From NCBI RefSeq assembly GCF_032583975.1, contig NZ_JAWHTF010000003.1: a stretch of 64,000 nucleotides of DNA; one strand, 5' to 3'. This DNA comes from Gilvirhabdus luticola. GTDB lineage: Bacteria; Bacteroidota; Bacteroidia; Flavobacteriales; Flavobacteriaceae. Shown piece by piece: positions 52,401 through 61,496 of this stretch. A program made the position numbers and the translations under genes. Numbering within the stretch: position 1 is the first letter of the stretch; each line of letters starts with the position of its first letter. The notes under the pieces were generated by a model. That model did not search any database, had not been told where the DNA came from, and saw nothing but the letters and a program-made list of their open reading frames with translations.

Positions 52401-53387
52401 ATGAAAAATACTTCAGTTATTTACTCATTGTTTTTTGGATTACTTGTTATAACTATTGGATGTAATAATAAAGAAAACTCTAATAATAATCATACAAGAC
52501 AAATCACTAAACCTATTGTTATATCCACATGGAATCATGGATTACCTGCCAATACTGTAGCTTGGAAAATTTTAAAGAATGGAGGAAGAGCTTTAGATGC
52601 AGTTGAGCAAGGTGTAAGGACTGCTGAATCTAACCCTAATGTACAGACGGTTGGTTTTGGAGGATTTCCTGATAGAGAAGGAAAGGTAACCTTAGATGCC
52701 TGCATTATGGATGAAAATAATAATTGTGGATCAGTAGCTTTTTTACAGAATATTATGCATCCAATTTCTGTTGCTCGTAAGGTCATGGAAGAAACTTCCC
52801 ATATAATGTTAGTTGGAGATGGAGCTTTGCAATTTGCGATTGAGCAGGGCTTTGAAGAAGAAGATTTACTTACGGAAAGATCTAAGAAGGCCTATGAAGA
52901 ATGGTTGGTAAATTCAGACTACAAGCCTGTTATTAATATTGAGAATCACGATACAATAAGCATGTTGGCGTTAGATGAAAATGGGAATTTATCGGCCGCT
53001 TGTACTACAAGTGGTGCAGCTTGGAAAATGCACGGACGTGTTGGAGACTCTCCAATAATAGGAGCTGGATTATTTTTAGATAATGAAGTAGGAGCTGCAG
53101 CAGCTACAGGTTTAGGCGAAGCTGTTATAAGAACTTCTGGAAGTGCAATGGTTGTTGAACTTATGAGACATGGAAAAACACCTTATGCCGCCTGTAAAGA
53201 AGTGGTTGAAAGAATTTACGAATTGCATAAAAAATTGGGAGAACTGGAAAATTTACAGGTAGGATTCATTGCCTTGAACAAATACGGAGAGTATGGTTCT
53301 TATTGCTTACGTCCAGGATTCAATTATGCCATTCAAAGTAACAATATAGATAACGAATTAATCGATGCCGATTTTAAAATACAATAA
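52401..53387 (+). CDS. N4-(beta-N-acetylglucosaminyl)-L-asparaginase (glycosylasparaginase)
   Basis: This 328-residue Ntn-hydrolase cleaves the GlcNAc-Asn bond that is left when N-glycoproteins are degraded. It has a lipoprotein signal (LLVITIGCNNKE). Signatures are STWNHGLPANTVAWKILKNGGRALDAVEQGVRTAESNPNVQTVGFGGFPDREG and the autocleavage site HD/TISMLALDENG, with Thr185 as nucleophile. Later CTTSGAAWKMHGRVGDSPIIGAGLFLDNEVGAAAATGLGE forms the active site. The start codon follows the CBM9-like gene by 45 bp; the GH20 gene begins directly after its stop. Confidence 0.94.
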   Translation: MKNTSVIYSLFFGLLVITIGCNNKENSNNNHTRQITKPIVISTWNHGLPANTVAWKILKNGGRALDAVEQGVRTAESNPNVQTVGFGGFPDREGKVTLDACIMDENNNCGSVAFLQNIMHPISVARKVMEETSHIMLVGDGALQFAIEQGFEEEDLLTERSKKAYEEWLVNSDYKPVINIENHDTISMLALDENGNLSAACTTSGAAWKMHGRVGDSPIIGAGLFLDNEVGAAAATGLGEAVIRTSGSAMVVELMRHGKTPYAACKEVVERIYELHKKLGELENLQVGFIALNKYGEYGSYCLRPGFNYAIQSNNIDNELIDADFKIQ

Positions 53388-55703
53388 ATGAAACTAAATA
53401 CTCTAATATTCGCATTTTTCCTTTTTGCATTTTCTTGTTCAAAACCTAAAATATATACAGAAAATGAAATTCAAATTATTCCAAAGCCTGCAAATATTGA
53501 AATTAAATCAGGCACATTTCAGCTTAAGGATAACACAAAATTTGTTGTTTCAAATAATGAACAAGCCGAAATAGTAAATGTATTTTTAGATTATTTGAAA
53601 CAATCAACTGGCTGGAACACAGAGATTGTTGAGACTGTTCCGCAAAAAAACTATATACAATTTATTGAAGATGAAAATTATAATGACGAAGCATATAATT
53701 TATCAATCACAAGTAACTATATCATTATTACAGCAAAAGGAGAAGCAGGTTATCTATATGGGCTAGAATCTCTTCGCCAGTTGTTGCTACCAGAAGTGGA
53801 GAGTTCTAATGTTGTAACAGACGTAGATTGGGTTGTTCCTAATCTTGAAATTAAGGACGAACCTCGCTTTAAGTATCGTGGCTTAATGTTGGATTTGTCA
53901 AGGCATTTTTTTGGTAAGGATTATATCAAAAAAACTATAGATCGTCTGGCCATGCACAAAATGAATGTTTTGCACTTACATTTGGTAGACGATCAAGGTT
54001 GGCGTATAGAAATAAAAAAGTATCCAAAATTAACAGAGATTGGGTCGTGGAGAGTAGACCAAGAAGATAAGCATTGGAATGCTAGAGAATCAGTTTCATC
54101 AGACCAAAAAGGAACTTACGGAGGGTTTTTAACCCAGGAAGACTTAAAAGAAATTGTAAAATATGCACAATCTAAAAATGTGGATGTTATCCCTGAAATT
54201 GAAATGCCAGCACATGTAACCAGTGCTATTGCATCCTATCCACACTTATCCTGTTTTGGTAATCATGTTAGTGTCCCCTCTGGAGGCGTTTGGCCACTTA
54301 CAGACATTTATTGTGCAGGTAAAGAAAGCACTTTTGAATTTTTGGAAAATGTCCTGTTGGAAGTTATGGATATCTTCCCATCAAAATATATTCATATAGG
54401 TGGTGATGAAGCAACTAAAACGAATTGGAAAAAATGTCCTCATTGTCAAAAAAGATTAAAAGAAGAAGACCTAAACAATGTTGAAGAATTACAGAGTTAT
54501 TTCATAAAGCGTATGGAGAAGTTCATCAATTCTCATGGTAAGAAATTAATAGGATGGGATGAAATTTTAGAAGGAGGCCTTGCACCTGATGCAACGGTTA
54601 TGAGCTGGCGTGGTGTAAAAGGTGGTATAGAAGCTGCAGAACAAGGCCATGATGTTATTATGACACCTGGAACGCATTGCTATTTTGACCATTATCAAGG
54701 GCCTCAAAATCATGAACCTCTTGCTATTGGCGGATTTACACCGTTAAGTAAAGTATATCAGTTTGATCCAGTTGTAGAAACCATGAATGAAGAAGAAGCC
54801 AGTCATGTTTTGGGCGGTCAAGCCAATTTATGGGCCGAATATATTCCTACAGAATCACATTCAGAATATATGATTTTTCCTAGGCTTGCTGCATTATCTG
54901 AAACACTTTGGAGTCCTAAAGAAACTCGAAATTGGGAAGATTTTTCAGAACGTATCCAAACTATGTTTAAGCGTTATAAGTTTTTAGGTATAAATTATGC
55001 CAAAAGTAGTTATATGGTAACAGTAAATACTGAAATTGATATTGAAAACCAAAACGTTAATTTAACACTTCAAAATGAGTATCCAAATGCAGATATTCGT
55101 TATGTGCTAGGTGATAAAGATTTAAATTTAGAAGCTCCAAAATATAGTAATCCTATTAACCTTAATGAAACAACCATAGTCAAAGCTTCGTTATTTAAAG
55201 ACAATAAACCAATAGGAAATTCTTTGATTGATACTATTAAATTTCATAAAGCAGTTGCGAAAAAAGTAAAATATGTTACTTCTTATAGCGAGAGATATTC
55301 TGGTTCTGGTGAATTCAATATGACAAACACTTTGAGAGGTACTAAAAACTTTCATGACGGAAAATGGCAGGCTTGGCTTAATCGTGATATGGAATTAATT
55401 ATCGATTTGGATTCACTACAAAAAATTCATCAGGTCAAAGTTGGTTCAATGGAAAATCAAGGGCCTTCTATTTTCTTTCCAACGGCTGTTATTGTTTCAA
55501 TTTCAAATGATGATGAATCTTATCAAGAAGTTGGAAGAATTGATAGAGATTTTGCCCAGAATTCCGAAATTGAGTTAAAGGATTTTACAATAGATTTTTC
55601 TGAACAAGAAGTGAGATTTATTAAGGTAAAAGCTATTAACCTAAAGAATACTCCAAAAGGAGGTGGTTCTTGGTTATTTGTCGATGAAATTTTAATCGAA
55701 TAA
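53388..55703 (+). CDS. GH20 beta-N-acetylhexosaminidase lipoprotein
   Basis: This 771-residue protein has a lipoprotein signal (FFLFAFSC). A GH20b domain spans ~28-155, then the GH20 barrel with FKYRGLMLDLSRHFF, HLHLVDDQGWRIEI, PEIEMPAH and the catalytic pair Asp340-Glu341 in HIGGDEATKTNW. A chitobiase/hexosaminidase C-terminal domain (about 550-625) and an F5/8-type discoidin-like domain (about 640-771, ending GGSWLFVDEILIE) follow. It removes terminal GlcNAc or GalNAc from glycans. The last two domains recur in two other proteins of this cluster. Confidence 0.94.
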   Translation: MKLNTLIFAFFLFAFSCSKPKIYTENEIQIIPKPANIEIKSGTFQLKDNTKFVVSNNEQAEIVNVFLDYLKQSTGWNTEIVETVPQKNYIQFIEDENYNDEAYNLSITSNYIIITAKGEAGYLYGLESLRQLLLPEVESSNVVTDVDWVVPNLEIKDEPRFKYRGLMLDLSRHFFGKDYIKKTIDRLAMHKMNVLHLHLVDDQGWRIEIKKYPKLTEIGSWRVDQEDKHWNARESVSSDQKGTYGGFLTQEDLKEIVKYAQSKNVDVIPEIEMPAHVTSAIASYPHLSCFGNHVSVPSGGVWPLTDIYCAGKESTFEFLENVLLEVMDIFPSKYIHIGGDEATKTNWKKCPHCQKRLKEEDLNNVEELQSYFIKRMEKFINSHGKKLIGWDEILEGGLAPDATVMSWRGVKGGIEAAEQGHDVIMTPGTHCYFDHYQGPQNHEPLAIGGFTPLSKVYQFDPVVETMNEEEASHVLGGQANLWAEYIPTESHSEYMIFPRLAALSETLWSPKETRNWEDFSERIQTMFKRYKFLGINYAKSSYMVTVNTEIDIENQNVNLTLQNEYPNADIRYVLGDKDLNLEAPKYSNPINLNETTIVKASLFKDNKPIGNSLIDTIKFHKAVAKKVKYVTSYSERYSGSGEFNMTNTLRGTKNFHDGKWQAWLNRDMELIIDLDSLQKIHQVKVGSMENQGPSIFFPTAVIVSISNDDESYQEVGRIDRDFAQNSEIELKDFTIDFSEQEVRFIKVKAINLKNTPKGGGSWLFVDEILIE

Positions 55704-55804
55704 TCTGTTTTACATTACAAATTATTAAGCTTTTGTGAAATGTTATTCGTCGAAAAATTTTCAGATTAAGATTTATTATATTTATCATTAATAAAATTCT
55801 TAAA

Positions 55805-58186
55805 ATGTTAAAGATTAAGGACATAAAATCATTTAGGCTAGTCCTTTATTTTATAATACCTTTTGTATTGCTTCTTTGCATAAAGTATGTTTTTGCAAAA
55901 TCTAATGAGAATTATCAATCAATCAATGAGAAATTTTCTGGAGTAGTGGTTTCAAAAACCGAAAATAAAGAAGAATTTCAACTTCCAGATTCGATAGATT
56001 ATATATTTCATGTAAAGCCTATTCTTTCAGATAGATGCTACTCTTGTCACGGACCAGACGAGAATGTTCGAGAAGCTGGTTTGAGACTAGACACAAAAGA
56101 AGGTGCTTATGCAGCTATTGGAGAACACCTAGACAAATATGCTATAGTTCCTGGCAATACTCAATTAAGTCAATTGGTATTCAGAATAAATTCTGTGGAC
56201 GATGAAAAAAGGATGCCACCAGTAACATCCAATTTAGTTCTTACAGAGTATGAAAAACAGTTATTGACAAAATGGGTAGAACAAGGTGCTGTTTGGAAAG
56301 ATCATTGGGCTTTTGTGCCTCCTGTAAAAAAAGATTTACCTAGAATTTCCAATCCTGAATTAGCCAATAACGAAATAGATTATTTTATTGTAAAAAAATT
56401 AGAAGAAAACAATCTTAAATTATCAAGTCGTGCAAAGAAAGAAAAATTAATTAGGCGAGTATATTTTGATTTAATAGGATTACCACCTACTTTACAAGAT
56501 ATAGATGCATTTTTAAATGATTCTTCAAAGAATGCTTTTGAAAAGATTGTAGACCGATTATTAAATTCGCCTGCTTATGGCGAGCATATGGCTTCCAATT
56601 GGCTAGATGTTGCAAGATATGCCGACACTCATGGTTATCAAGATGATTTAGAACGTGTTATGTGGCCTTGGCGTGATTGGGTAATTAATGCCTTTAATAG
56701 AAATTTATCTTATGATGAATTTATAAAATGGCAACTTGCTGGTGATTTACTTCCAAACGCAACACTAGAACAAGTTTTAGCAACAGGTTTTAATCGAAAT
56801 CATAAAATAACCCAAGAAGGTGGAGTTATTGATGAAGAATATCGTGTTGAATATGTTTTGGATAGAACCAATACAACGTCCAAAGCTTTATTGGGTTTAA
56901 CAATGGAATGCGCCCAATGTCACGATCATAAATTCGATCCTATTTCTCAAAACGAATATTATAGTTTTTATAGTTTTTTCAATAAAGTAGATGAGAAAGG
57001 TAGAATAGAATATGATGAAATTCCAGAACCAAATATAACCATAACTCAAAAGGAAATTGAAGCCGCATTATCTTTTGTTCATTTACCAGATTCTATAGAT
57101 CAGGTAAAATTAATGATCATGAAAGATAACGCCTTAGAAAGAAAATCTTTTGTACTAAAACGTGGAGCATATGACGCTCCAACAGAGGAGGTTGAACCAA
57201 GTACCCCAAGCATGATTTTACCTTATTCAGAAGAGTATCCTAAAAATAGATTAGGTCTTGCCGATTGGCTTTTTGATGACAATAATACACTTACATCTCG
57301 TGTAGCTGTAAATAGATTATGGCAACAAGTATTTGGTGTTGGTATTGTTTCCACGAGTTCAGACTTTGGAAATCAAGGAGCTTTACCAACACATCCGGAG
57401 CTATTAGATTGGTTGGCAGTTACCTATCGTGAAGAAGGATGGGATACCAAGAAAATGCTGAAGTTAATGGTCATGTCCAGCACATATCAGCAATCTTCCA
57501 AAGTAACCCCAGAGTTGTTAGAAATAGACCCAGAAAATAAATTTTTAGCAAGAAGTTCTAGAGAGAAGCTTACTGCGGAAATGATTAGGGATAATGCCTT
57601 GAAGGTTAGCGGATTGTTAGTTGATAAAATTGGAGGTCCGAGTGTGAAACCTTACCAGCCAGAAGGCCTTTGGGAAGAAACCACTTCAGGTCAAGGTCTT
57701 ACAAAATATATTATGGATACGGGAGAAAATCTATATCGAAGAAGTTTATATACATTTTGGAAACGTACTGTTCCACCTCCTGCAATGATGACTTTTGATG
57801 CAGCGACAAGAGACTTTTGTTCAGTTAAACGTCAAAAAACTAGCACGCCTTTACAAGCACTAGTTATGTTGAATAATCCACAACTAATTGAGGCTGCAGA
57901 AATTTTAGCTCTTCATACTTTAAATGAAGAATCATTGACTGATGAGCAACGTATTGAAAAAATTTTTAGAAAAATAACATCGCGTAAGCCCAATGATTCC
58001 GAATTGAATAAATTGATGAACTTCATTCAGGAAAACTCTAATGAAGTTGATGAAAAAGCACTTGAAAGAATGAACAAAATACTGTCAAAAGAAAATACAG
58101 GGTATGAAACAGCAAATAGGTTGTATGCATTTTCTAAACTTACGACGTTAGTTTTCAATTTGGATGAAGCCATTGTAAAAGGATAA
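55805..58186 (+). CDS. Planctomycete-type cytochrome c/DUF1549/DUF1553 protein
   Basis: This 793-residue protein has a signal anchor (VLYFIIPFVLLLCIKYVF). A PSCyt1 haem c domain has CYSCHGP (C78, C81, H82) and KRMPPV. DUF1549 (about 190-395) has EKLIRRVYFDLIGLPPT and NWLDVARYADTHGYQDD, plus a second haem c motif CAQCH (369-373). DUF1553 (about 490-750) has NRLGLADWLFDDNNTLTSRVAVNRLWQQVFG and TPLQALVMLNNPQLIEAA. No LamG domain is present between them. Function is unknown; two haems suggest electron transfer. A 101-bp gap separates it from GH20. Confidence 0.92.
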   Translation: MLKIKDIKSFRLVLYFIIPFVLLLCIKYVFAKSNENYQSINEKFSGVVVSKTENKEEFQLPDSIDYIFHVKPILSDRCYSCHGPDENVREAGLRLDTKEGAYAAIGEHLDKYAIVPGNTQLSQLVFRINSVDDEKRMPPVTSNLVLTEYEKQLLTKWVEQGAVWKDHWAFVPPVKKDLPRISNPELANNEIDYFIVKKLEENNLKLSSRAKKEKLIRRVYFDLIGLPPTLQDIDAFLNDSSKNAFEKIVDRLLNSPAYGEHMASNWLDVARYADTHGYQDDLERVMWPWRDWVINAFNRNLSYDEFIKWQLAGDLLPNATLEQVLATGFNRNHKITQEGGVIDEEYRVEYVLDRTNTTSKALLGLTMECAQCHDHKFDPISQNEYYSFYSFFNKVDEKGRIEYDEIPEPNITITQKEIEAALSFVHLPDSIDQVKLMIMKDNALERKSFVLKRGAYDAPTEEVEPSTPSMILPYSEEYPKNRLGLADWLFDDNNTLTSRVAVNRLWQQVFGVGIVSTSSDFGNQGALPTHPELLDWLAVTYREEGWDTKKMLKLMVMSSTYQQSSKVTPELLEIDPENKFLARSSREKLTAEMIRDNALKVSGLLVDKIGGPSVKPYQPEGLWEETTSGQGLTKYIMDTGENLYRRSLYTFWKRTVPPPAMMTFDAATRDFCSVKRQKTSTPLQALVMLNNPQLIEAAEILALHTLNEESLTDEQRIEKIFRKITSRKPNDSELNKLMNFIQENSNEVDEKALERMNKILSKENTGYETANRLYAFSKLTTLVFNLDEAIVKG

Positions 58187-58190
58187 AACC

Positions 58191-59648
58191 ATGGAAGAAT
58201 TAACAAAACATTTTATCAATAATAATAGACGACAGTTTTTGCAAAAATTTGGTTTAGGTATTGGAGGTTTAGCTGTTGCATCAATGCTTGATCCATTTTC
58301 ATCGTTAGCAGCATCACCAGAATCCTCTTTAGCAAATATTAAATTACCTCATTTCGCACCAAAAGCAAAACGTATTATTTATTTGTTTCAAAGTGGTGGA
58401 CCATCTCAATTAGAATTGTTCGATTATAAACCTTTATTAAATAAAATGCGAGGTGACGACTTACCAGATTCTGTAAGAATGGGGCAACGACTTACTGGTA
58501 TGACTTCAGGACAGGAAAGTTTTCCTTTGGTAGGCTCTAATTTTAAGTTTGATCAATATGGTCAATCTAGAACATGGGTAAGTAATTTAATGCCATATAC
58601 GGCAAAAATTGTAGATGAGTTATGTTTTATAAAGTCCATGCATACAGAAGCCATTAATCATGATCCAGCTATAACATTTTTTCAAACAGGTTCACAACAA
58701 GCTGGAAGACCGAGTATGGGTTCATGGATGAGTTATGGTTTAGGAAGTTTAAATAATAACTTACCAACATTCACGGTATTATTGTCAAGAGGAACAGGCA
58801 GACCATTTTCGCAACCTCTTTATTCAAGACTTTGGGGCAACGGTTTTTTAAGTTCATTACATCAAGGTGTTCAATTTCGCGCAGGAAAAGATCCCGTGTT
58901 ATATCTTAAAGACCCAGAAGGGATGTCGAGATTAGAGCGAAGAATGATGCTCGACTATATAAGTGAGTTAAATCAAAAACAAGAAGAAGAGTTTGGCGAC
59001 CCTGAAATCAATACACGAATAGCCCAATATGAGATGGCTTATCGCATGCAGACTTCAGTTCCAGAAACAATGAATATTGAAGACGAACCAGAACACATTA
59101 TTCAGATGTATGGTGCTGATTGTACGATTCCAGGCACTTATGCAGCAAATTGTTTATTAGCAAGACGTTTGGTAGAAAGAGATGTAAGGTTTGTACAACT
59201 ATATCATATGGGATGGGATCAACATGAGAACTTACCTACGCAAATTGAAAAGCAGGCCAAAGATGTTGATCAAGGCACTGCTGCATTAATAATGGATTTA
59301 AAACAACGTGGTTTGTTGGAGGATACCCTAGTGATTTGGGGTGGCGAATTTGGAAGAACAAATTACAGTCAAGGTACTTTGACTGATGTAAATTATGGAA
59401 GAGATCATCATCCTAAATGTTTTACCATGTTTATGGCTGGTGGAGGTGTAAAACCGGGCTTTAGTTATGGTGAAACGGACGATTTTGGATATAACATTGT
59501 AAAAGATCCAGTTCATGTTCATGATTTACAGGCAACAATGATGCACTTAATGGGTATTGACCATACAAAGTTTACATTTAAACATCAAGGTAGAAGATTT
59601 AGACTAACCGATGTTTCCGGTCATGTAGTGAATGATTTATTAATATAG
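58191..59648 (+). CDS. DUF1501 family Tat-exported protein
   Basis: This 485-residue protein starts NNNRRQFLQKFGLGIGGLAVASML, a twin-arginine signal (RRQFL). DUF1501 proteins have an alkaline-phosphatase-like fold: PKAKRIIYLFQSGGPSQLELFDYKP, CFIKSMHTEAINHDPAITFFQTGS and VIWGGEFGRTNYSQGTLT..GRDHHPKCFTMFMAGGGVKPG are the usual motifs. It is paired with the DUF1553 gene (4 bp upstream), a pair that is almost universal in Planctomycetes. Function unknown. Tat export means it is folded in the cytoplasm, perhaps with a metal. Confidence 0.92.
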   Translation: MEELTKHFINNNRRQFLQKFGLGIGGLAVASMLDPFSSLAASPESSLANIKLPHFAPKAKRIIYLFQSGGPSQLELFDYKPLLNKMRGDDLPDSVRMGQRLTGMTSGQESFPLVGSNFKFDQYGQSRTWVSNLMPYTAKIVDELCFIKSMHTEAINHDPAITFFQTGSQQAGRPSMGSWMSYGLGSLNNNLPTFTVLLSRGTGRPFSQPLYSRLWGNGFLSSLHQGVQFRAGKDPVLYLKDPEGMSRLERRMMLDYISELNQKQEEEFGDPEINTRIAQYEMAYRMQTSVPETMNIEDEPEHIIQMYGADCTIPGTYAANCLLARRLVERDVRFVQLYHMGWDQHENLPTQIEKQAKDVDQGTAALIMDLKQRGLLEDTLVIWGGEFGRTNYSQGTLTDVNYGRDHHPKCFTMFMAGGGVKPGFSYGETDDFGYNIVKDPVHVHDLQATMMHLMGIDHTKFTFKHQGRRFRLTDVSGHVVNDLLI

Positions 59649-59655
59649 CTGTTTA

Positions 59656-60699
59656 ATGAGTCGTAGAAAATTTTTAAAACAATCCTCTTGTTTAACTTTT
59701 GGGATTTTAACCTATCCAGCCTTCAGTAGTGCATTTTCATTTGATAGTATGAAAGATGTTGTTGTTGGACATAAATCTCATAAATATAAAGTTAATATGG
59801 ACTGGGGAAATTTAAATCCTTTAAAAACACCTGTAAAGGATTGCCATGAAATTGTTCAGGATTCAAAAGGAAGAATAGTTCTATTAACCAATCATACTAA
59901 AAATAACATCATTATTTATGACAAGTCAGGTAAATTATTAGAAACTTGGGGTACTAATTATCCAGGTGCGCATGGTCTTACATTGCTTAAAGAAAATGGT
60001 GAAGATTTCTTATTGATTACAGATTATGAGAGGCACCAGATAATAAAAACAACCATAGATGGAAAGGTCATATTTGAGTTAAATTACCCTTCAGATACTG
60101 GAAAATATAACAATAAAGAAGAATTTAAACCAACAGAAACCACAGTTCTTGAGAATGGCGATTTTTATGTTGCCGATGGGTATGGTAACCAATATATTAC
60201 GCACTACAATCATAAAGGCGAATTGTTAAATATATTTGGAGGTCGAGGTACTGAAAATGGACAATTCTTAAATGCTCATGGTATATGTTACGATAATCGC
60301 GATAAGAATAATCCGTGTTTATTGATTACTGCTCGAGAAATGAATATCTTAAAAAGATTTAGTCTTGACGGCACATATTTGTCCTCTATAAAAGTTCCAG
60401 GAGCCTTGATTTGTCGTCCGGTAATTCATAATAATGATATTTATTTTGCTGTTTTAAAATCAAAAAATTCGCCAAATAGTGATTCAGGGTTTTTATTAAT
60501 TATGAACAAAAACAATGAGGTGGTGTCATGTCCTGGAGCAACTGCACCTTCGTATAATAATGATCAACTGGAAGAATTGTACCAAACCATTAGATTATTT
60601 AAACATCCACATGATGTATGTATTGATGAAGATGATAATGTTTATGTAGCACAATGGAATTCAGGACAAACATATCCTATAAAACTGGTTAGGGTATGA
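59656..60699 (+). CDS. NHL-repeat beta-propeller protein with Tat signal
   Basis: This 347-residue protein starts MSRRKFLKQSSCLTFGILTYPAFSSAF, a second twin-arginine signal (SRRKFL). Six-bladed propeller repeats of the NHL/peptidyl-amidating type follow, for example HEIVQDSKGRIVLLTNHTKNNIIIYDKSGKLLETWG, GDFYVADGYGNQYITHYNHKGELLNIFGGRGTENGQFLNAHGICYD and DVCIDEDDNVYVAQWNSGQ. No catalytic triad could be assigned. It overlaps the next gene by 4 bp (ATGA). Confidence 0.87.
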   Translation: MSRRKFLKQSSCLTFGILTYPAFSSAFSFDSMKDVVVGHKSHKYKVNMDWGNLNPLKTPVKDCHEIVQDSKGRIVLLTNHTKNNIIIYDKSGKLLETWGTNYPGAHGLTLLKENGEDFLLITDYERHQIIKTTIDGKVIFELNYPSDTGKYNNKEEFKPTETTVLENGDFYVADGYGNQYITHYNHKGELLNIFGGRGTENGQFLNAHGICYDNRDKNNPCLLITAREMNILKRFSLDGTYLSSIKVPGALICRPVIHNNDIYFAVLKSKNSPNSDSGFLLIMNKNNEVVSCPGATAPSYNNDQLEELYQTIRLFKHPHDVCIDEDDNVYVAQWNSGQTYPIKLVRV

Positions 60700-61496
60700 A
60701 GAAGAATTGTATGTTATTACTTGTTATCTTAATTTGTTTAAGTTGTAAAAAAAGTAATCAAAATATGTTTTTACAACAAGAAGATATTAGTCTTGTACAA
60801 CCTAGAATAGAGGTTCCAAATACAATAATAGATTCTTTTGTTAGTCTTCATGTAAAATCTGGCATGGAAGGAATAGAAATCTATTTTACTTCAGATGGAA
60901 GTGAGCCAACAACTACATTCTTTAAATATGAAAAGCCATTAACAATATCTGAACCTGGAACCTATAAGTTTAAGTCATTTCACCCAGAATGGAAATCTAG
61001 TGAAACAACTTCAATAACATTTTTCAAGAAAGGGCATCAGCCAAAAAATATTTTATGGAATTCAAAACAAAATGAAAAATACAGTGGTCAAGGACCTTTG
61101 ACTTTAATAAATCAAAAAAAAGCTGCTTTACCTTATAGTAATTTAGAATGGGTTGGATTTGATTCCATTGTAAATGCAGAAGTTTTTTTTAATGAAAAAA
61201 CATTCATTAAAAGTGTTGATATAGGTTTTTTAAGTGATGTGCAGTCATGGATTTTCCCTCCAGCTAGTATTACGATAATACCAAATGGTTCAAGTAAATT
61301 AGAAGATAAGATTTCAGTTCAATTAACTGAATTGGAAGGACCAAGATTAACCGAAATGAAGAATTTAAACATAATAATAAATAAAGAAATAAACTCTCTA
61401 CGTTTAGAAATAGCAAACATAGGGTCCATACCTGATTGGCATGATGGTGCTGGAAGTAAAGCATGGTTATTTATGGACGAGTGGATTTTTAATTAA
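60696..61496 (+). CDS. Lipoprotein with chitobiase-C and discoidin-like domains
   Basis: This 266-residue protein has a lipoprotein signal (LLVILICLSC, Cys17). It has a CHB_HEX_C-type domain (about 45-110; IEIYFTSDGSEPTTTFFKYEKPLTISEPGTYKFKSFHPEWKSSE) and a discoidin-like domain (about 125-266; ending WHDGAGSKAWLFMDEWIFN). It is in effect the GH20 tail without the enzyme. A role in binding glycan substrate or other proteins of the system is inference. It overlaps its neighbours by 4 bp and 1 bp. Confidence 0.85.
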   Translation: MKKNCMLLLVILICLSCKKSNQNMFLQQEDISLVQPRIEVPNTIIDSFVSLHVKSGMEGIEIYFTSDGSEPTTTFFKYEKPLTISEPGTYKFKSFHPEWKSSETTSITFFKKGHQPKNILWNSKQNEKYSGQGPLTLINQKKAALPYSNLEWVGFDSIVNAEVFFNEKTFIKSVDIGFLSDVQSWIFPPASITIIPNGSSKLEDKISVQLTELEGPRLTEMKNLNIIINKEINSLRLEIANIGSIPDWHDGAGSKAWLFMDEWIFN

